Shown in pieces: positions 5,832-8,717 of a stretch of DNA of 8,717 nt (the stretch's first letter is position 1; every line of letters starts with the position of its first letter). Origin of the DNA: Magnetovibrio sp. (GTDB taxonomy: Bacteria; Pseudomonadota; Alphaproteobacteria; Rhodospirillales; Magnetovibrionaceae); the NCBI GenBank assembly GCA_016763255.1, contig JAESUA010000225.1, forward strand, positions 1 to 8,717, in the 5' to 3' direction. Under the pieces are notes generated by a model. That model was not told the DNA's origin. It was given only the letters and a program-made list of their open reading frames with translations, and searched no databases. The position numbers were made by a program, and so were the translations under genes.

Positions 5832-5868
5832 GATTCACTCGAAGAGTTTGGGGCATGTACCTCGGCGA

Positions 5869-6654
5869 TTAAGCTGCTTCACTTGCAAGCCCGGTATCGA
5901 TGAGCGCCTGCATGCCTTTTTTACCTGCACGCGAAAATCTTGCATGTGTATTCGGCTTCGTCAAAATATCGCCTAACTCAATATTATAAGCATTGGCAGT
6001 ATCGTGGTAGGGAACCCCCCGCATCGCCGTTAACCAACGAGTGAAATTTGGATAGGGCGTAAAATCAAACAGCTTGGCAAAGTAAAATTGACCGATCTCC
6101 GAATAGCACACCAGATCGGCAACAGTTGCATGACTGCCACCACAAAGAAACGATGATTCGTTAAAAAAATAGCTGTTCTCCAAAAACTTAACCATGGTGG
6201 TAACGATACGGCCACCAGCTTCATGAGGGTTTTCTTCGGAAAAGGCTCTCAGCATGGTCTGCGTCTGAAACAAACTTAAGGGGTTCGGTTCCCTCGGCGG
6301 AAAATTCAGAGGTTTTACCACATGTGGCGCCATCAAATGATAGGTCGCCAAACGTACCAGGTGATGATGCATGTGCAGGAATTGATGTACGCGCGCCTGT
6401 TCCTGCAAATCCTCAGGATACATATTTTTCCAGTCGTGCTTCTGACCAAGATACCAGACAATAGCCGCCACCTCCGACAAGTTGAAATCGCCATCGGTAA
6501 TTGATGGTACCTGACCTCTTGGGTTGGTCCCGTTAGTATGGAGAATCGACTCAGCGGTATTACCTAGAACAAAGGGTAATTCACCTAACAGGCAAGCCCA
6601 AAACACTGTTCTCGATGGTTGGCTCGCAGGGTGGCCATAGACGGTTAAACTCAT
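5869..6654 (-). CDS. Glutathione S-transferase, theta-like
   Basis: Cytosolic glutathione S-transferases conjugate glutathione to electrophiles or reduce glutathionylated compounds. The 261-residue product has the N-terminal thioredoxin-like fold, starting SLTVYGHPASQPSRTVFWAC. Ser11 sits where theta-class enzymes have their catalytic serine. The cis-proline motif is QVPSI (Pro50), followed by the glutathione-binding Ser60-Glu61 in NLSEVAAIVWYLG. An all-helical C-terminal domain follows (about 90-245), with the usual ATVADLVCYSEIGQF pattern (about 179-193), which includes the N-capping box region. The length is somewhat above the common 200-230 residues, because of a loop at about 115-135 and a C-terminal tail. 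GGAGG (6662-6666, minus strand) lies seven bases before the ATG, a strong ribosome site. The gene is divergent from the FadL-type gene. Its substrate cannot be inferred. Confidence 0.93.
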   Translation of the reverse strand: MSLTVYGHPASQPSRTVFWACLLGELPFVLGNTAESILHTNGTNPRGQVPSITDGDFNLSEVAAIVWYLGQKHDWKNMYPEDLQEQARVHQFLHMHHHLVRLATYHLMAPHVVKPLNFPPREPNPLSLFQTQTMLRAFSEENPHEAGGRIVTTMVKFLENSYFFNESSFLCGGSHATVADLVCYSEIGQFYFAKLFDFTPYPNFTRWLTAMRGVPYHDTANAYNIELGDILTKPNTHARFSRAGKKGMQALIDTGLASEAA

Positions 6655-6797
6655 TGGGTGACCTCCAGTTGATAATTTTTACTGTATTGCCCTCCATCTG
6701 CCGATACCTGGAAGGAGCAATAAATTCAGGTGCTACATAGAAAGTAGCAGAATTTTCAAATGTTATAGAGGGCTTCCTTTGTATCCATTTTCGAGTA

Positions 6798-6826
6798 TTG
6801 GAAGTCTTCGATGTATGAGGTTTAAA
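6798..6826 (+). promoter_or_regulatory. Possible sigma-70 promoter of the FadL-type gene
   Basis: TTGGAA (6798-6803) and TTTAAA (6821-6826) are separated by exactly 17 bases, each matching four of six consensus positions. The start would fall near 6833, just before the hairpin at 6835-6856, leaving a leader of about 70 bases. The match is modest and other promoters in this AT-rich spacer are possible. Confidence 0.3.
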
Positions 6827-6834
6827 AACATTTA

Positions 6835-6856
6835 ATCAGAAACGGGGTTTTCTGAT
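6835..6856 (+). repeat. Hairpin / operator-like inverted repeat before the FadL-type gene
   Basis: ATCAGAAA (6835-6842) and TTTCTGAT (6849-6856) are perfect complements around the loop CGGGGT. It lies 46 bp upstream of the ATG at 6902, between the divergent GST and FadL-type genes. It could be a regulator site (fatty-acid uptake genes are often controlled by TetR- or GntR-type repressors) or a leader hairpin. It does not carry the T run of a terminator. Confidence 0.5.
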
Positions 6857-6901
6857 ACCTTTACGCCAACTCAGCGACAAAAAGATAATAAAGGAACATT
6901 A

Positions 6902-8224
6902 ATGCCATTAGTTTTACCAATTTTGGCGCGTTTAATCATTAGTGTATTACTTTTCGGGCTCACGGTTTCACTGAATGTGAGCGCTGGTGGTGGCTATTTT
7001 GCTTTGGGTTACGGCCCGGTAGGGCGGCAAACTTCTGGTGCTGTGACTGCCGTAGCAGAGGATGCCTTCGCCGGAGCCTCCAACCCTGCAAAACTTAGTT
7101 ATGCAGGGAATCGTCTGGAAGTGGGTTTAGAGCTTTTTAATCCACACCGCAAAATTAAACGGACTGGCGCAACGGGCTCTGGTGAAATTTATAATTTTTC
7201 GACAAAAAGTAGTAACTCCCTGTTCTTTATCCCTGAATTTGCCTACTCCCGGCAAATCAATGAAAAACTCGCGATTGGTTTAACTGTTTACGCTAACGGA
7301 GGGCTCAATAGCGAATACCATGGCACTACGGAAATTCCCGGCACCAATGGTAATCCGTCGGCATGTGGTGCGAAGCCAGGAAATTTTTTACTTGGCTGCG
7401 GTCAGCTCGGCTTCGACCTATCGCAGTTAATCATCGCGCCCACGGTAGCCTGGCAGATCGGCCAGGGACAGAGCATTGGTGTCTCGCCACTAATCGTTAT
7501 ACAGCGCTTTAAGGCCTTTGGATTCCAGGCATTTGCCCCACTGTCACAGTTTTCCAGCAGAGTCTCCAACAACGGCTATGACCACGCTTTTGGAGGCGGT
7601 GTCCGGGTTGGCTGGTATGGGGAGTTCAAGCCCTGGTTGAGTCTCGGAGCAGCCTATTCGAGTAAAATTTACATGCAAGATTTTGATAAATATAAAGGCC
7701 TGTTTGCCGAGGGCAGTTTTGATATCCCCGCCAACTACAACATAGGTATAGCAATAAGACCCAACAGTGACTGGCGTATTGCGATAGACATTCAACGCAT
7801 TGAATTTGGCGAGGTGAGGTCACTTCGCAACAGCGTCCTGAACTCCCTCTTAAACTCCGACAAACCGTTAGGTAGCGACTCGGGGAGCGGGTTTGGCTGG
7901 CGGCGTAATCAAACAAATTACCGACTCGGTCTCAGCTATCGCGCAACCCCTGAGCTTACCGTACGAGCGGGTTTCGCCTATGGTAAGCGTCCTAACGATA
8001 ACAGTATCAATGCAGTCAGTTTGAGTGTATTGACACCTAATGCAATCCGTCAGGCCAGCGCAGGTTTCACCTGGAAGACTACTCGAGGCAACGAGTTCCA
8101 CATGGCAATTTCGCGCTTTTTACTGAGTACTTATCGTGGCCCTTCCGCGTTATTTCCCGGCGCAACTGAATCCCTGTCGCCCTATGTAAATACGCTCAGT
8201 GCTGCGTGGAGCCAAAGGTTTTGA
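6902..8224 (+). CDS. FadL/OmpP1-type outer membrane protein
   Basis: FadL-type proteins are 14-strand outer membrane barrels that carry long-chain fatty acids or other hydrophobic compounds across the outer membrane. The 440-residue product has a signal peptide (residues 1-28, cleaved after NVSA), then GGGYFALGYGPVGRQTSGAVTA and the family mark EDAFAGASNPAKLSY (NPAKL at 61-65). The remainder alternates polar and hydrophobic residues with many aromatic ends, as in beta-barrels, and ends WSQRF with a terminal Phe, the BAM assembly signal. The mature part has only two Cys, Cys155 and Cys166, in an apparent surface loop, so a disulfide is likely. AAGGA (6891-6895) is six bases upstream of the ATG. 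Length is typical (FadL of E. coli is 446 residues). The substrate is not known; toluene- and alkane-channel members also exist. It is divergent from the GST gene, so both could serve uptake and detoxification of hydrophobic compounds, but that is inference. Confidence 0.88.
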   Translation: MPLVLPILARLIISVLLFGLTVSLNVSAGGGYFALGYGPVGRQTSGAVTAVAEDAFAGASNPAKLSYAGNRLEVGLELFNPHRKIKRTGATGSGEIYNFSTKSSNSLFFIPEFAYSRQINEKLAIGLTVYANGGLNSEYHGTTEIPGTNGNPSACGAKPGNFLLGCGQLGFDLSQLIIAPTVAWQIGQGQSIGVSPLIVIQRFKAFGFQAFAPLSQFSSRVSNNGYDHAFGGGVRVGWYGEFKPWLSLGAAYSSKIYMQDFDKYKGLFAEGSFDIPANYNIGIAIRPNSDWRIAIDIQRIEFGEVRSLRNSVLNSLLNSDKPLGSDSGSGFGWRRNQTNYRLGLSYRATPELTVRAGFAYGKRPNDNSINAVSLSVLTPNAIRQASAGFTWKTTRGNEFHMAISRFLLSTYRGPSALFPGATESLSPYVNTLSAAWSQRF

Positions 8225-8328
8225 AATGACAGGCAAGAAAAATAACGAACTGAGCATTAATGGATTATGAGCCTATCGGTTACGCGGTATTATTTCTCAA
8301 GCTTTGAAGAAAGAATGCTTGAATGCAA

Positions 8329-8357
8329 GACCCCGATGATGGTGGACCCCGATGATG
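8329..8357 (+). repeat. Direct repeat at the transposase remnant junction
   Basis: GACCCCGATGATG occurs at 8329-8341 and again at 8345-8357, with three bases between (16-bp period). The second copy leads into the truncated transposase frame. It may mark the deletion or insertion junction that removed the 5' part of the element, or simple slippage. Confidence 0.6.
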
Positions 8358-8571
8358 CGGGCTGAAACACCGTGTGGACAGCGTACACGGCAAACTGATC
8401 TACAGTCATCGGATGAGTGTCGTTGAACCGGTATTCGCTAACATTAGCACGAACAAAAAGTTGAATCGTTTTAGTTTACGAAGCAAGGATAAAGTACAAA
8501 GCCAATGGCGACTGTACTGTCTGGTACATAATATTGAGAAGCTGGCCAATTACGGCAATATAGCAGCCTAA
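8356..8571 (+). pseudogene. C-terminal remnant of an IS1182-like transposase
   Basis: After a stop at 8353-8355 the frame reads about 71 codons to TAA 8569-8571. The product contains LKHRVDSVHGKLIYSHRMS followed by VVEPVFANI, RFSLRSKDKVQSQWRLYCLV and HNIEKLANYG. This is the typical end of IS1182-family DDE transposases (the VEPVFGNI and QWxLYCLVHNIEK pattern). Intact members are several hundred residues, so most of the protein, including the first catalytic Asp residues, is missing upstream. The Glu of VEPVF is probably the third catalytic acid. No start codon with a ribosome site serves the fragment; the earlier part of the gene is not found between 8225 and 8355. It is therefore a 5'-truncated remnant. 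Confidence 0.82.
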
Positions 8572-8717
8572 TGGATTTAAGAGCGGCCCTATGCACATCA
8601 TGCTGCTAAGAATTGAACGTGACGATAACCAGAGGGGTTGGTAGAGCGTGTTTTTAAATAAATGGCCATCACATCAGGGGGCCGAGATGAGCTGGATCCA
8701 TTCGCCGGTTTTTCTAC

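Larger units (their letters stand above)
8225..8717. mobile_element. Degraded insertion sequence region, right end beyond window
   Basis: Past the FadL-type stop no complete gene is visible. 8225-8328 carries only short frames and no transposase sequence. 8329-8571 holds the repeat and the transposase tail. 8572-8717 is likely the non-coding 3' part of the element; near the edge it reads GCCGGTTTTTCTAC, the kind of sequence seen at the ends of such elements. I cannot identify the right terminal repeat or target duplication because the window stops there, and the left end is not recognisable. Confidence 0.45.

Noticed and set aside
7626..7916. 96-codon and other minus-strand frames inside the FadL-type gene
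   Set aside because: They are antisense to a complete barrel protein with signal peptide and terminal Phe, and have no ribosome site or recognisable domain.
8226..8270. 14-codon frame directly after the FadL-type gene
   Set aside because: It is too short, lacks a ribosome site, and resembles nothing known.
8301..8324. CAAGC...GCTTG short inverted repeat as a terminator for the FadL-type gene
   Set aside because: Arms are only five bases with a long loop and no T run follows.
1..8717. CRISPR array, tRNA, rRNA, or defence system
   Set aside because: No regularly spaced repeats, no cloverleaf-like sequence and no defence protein motifs were seen; the genes are flagellar, metabolic and transport functions.

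Overview
This window looks like a piece of a gammaproteobacterial chromosome, probably from a free-living, polarly flagellated and possibly marine lineage. The reasons are the fliL-M-N-O-P-Q gene order on one strand, a good sigma-54 (RpoN) type -24/-12 element in front of fliL, a FadL-type outer membrane protein, and the C-terminal remnant of an IS1182-like transposase. The genus cannot be fixed from the sequence alone.

Positions 1-3447 hold a flagellar operon on the minus strand, transcribed towards position 1: fliL, fliM, fliN, fliO, fliP and the first 33 codons of fliQ. FliM and FliN are C-ring (switch) proteins, FliL is a stator-associated membrane protein, and FliO, FliP and FliQ build the export gate. 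fliN/fliO and fliO/fliP overlap by ATGA, which suggests translational coupling. The operon very probably continues past the left edge into fliR and flhB. fliK, often found just upstream of fliL, is not here. fliL instead has its own RpoN promoter at 3432-3447, a layout compatible with FleQ/FlrA-type control.

Positions 3448-3928 form a spacer of about 480 bp with no convincing gene. It contains a hairpin, a run of eight C, a perfect 17-bp palindrome, an open minus-strand frame of 60 codons without a proper start, and a possible 36-residue basic peptide on the plus strand.

Positions 3929-6654 hold three metabolic genes on the minus strand, separated by spacers of about 260 bp and therefore probably separate transcription units: a family III (CaiB/BaiF) CoA transferase, a small protein with two CDGSH iron-sulfur motifs, and a theta-like glutathione S-transferase. 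For the first two, the longest open frame begins at TTG, but an internal ATG with a better ribosome site is the likelier start. Short tandem repeats lie in both spacers.

From 6902 the direction flips. A complete FadL/OmpP1-type outer membrane channel is divergent from the GST gene, with a 247-bp regulatory spacer between them carrying a hairpin and a possible promoter. Downstream, from about 8356, is the 5'-truncated tail of an IS transposase; the sequence after it runs to the window edge without a gene.

Overall, the content is mostly well-known families. I do not see a clear undescribed system. The points most worth checking are the RpoN promoter and missing fliK, the altered GGXG motif of FliM, and the structured spacer at 3448-3928.
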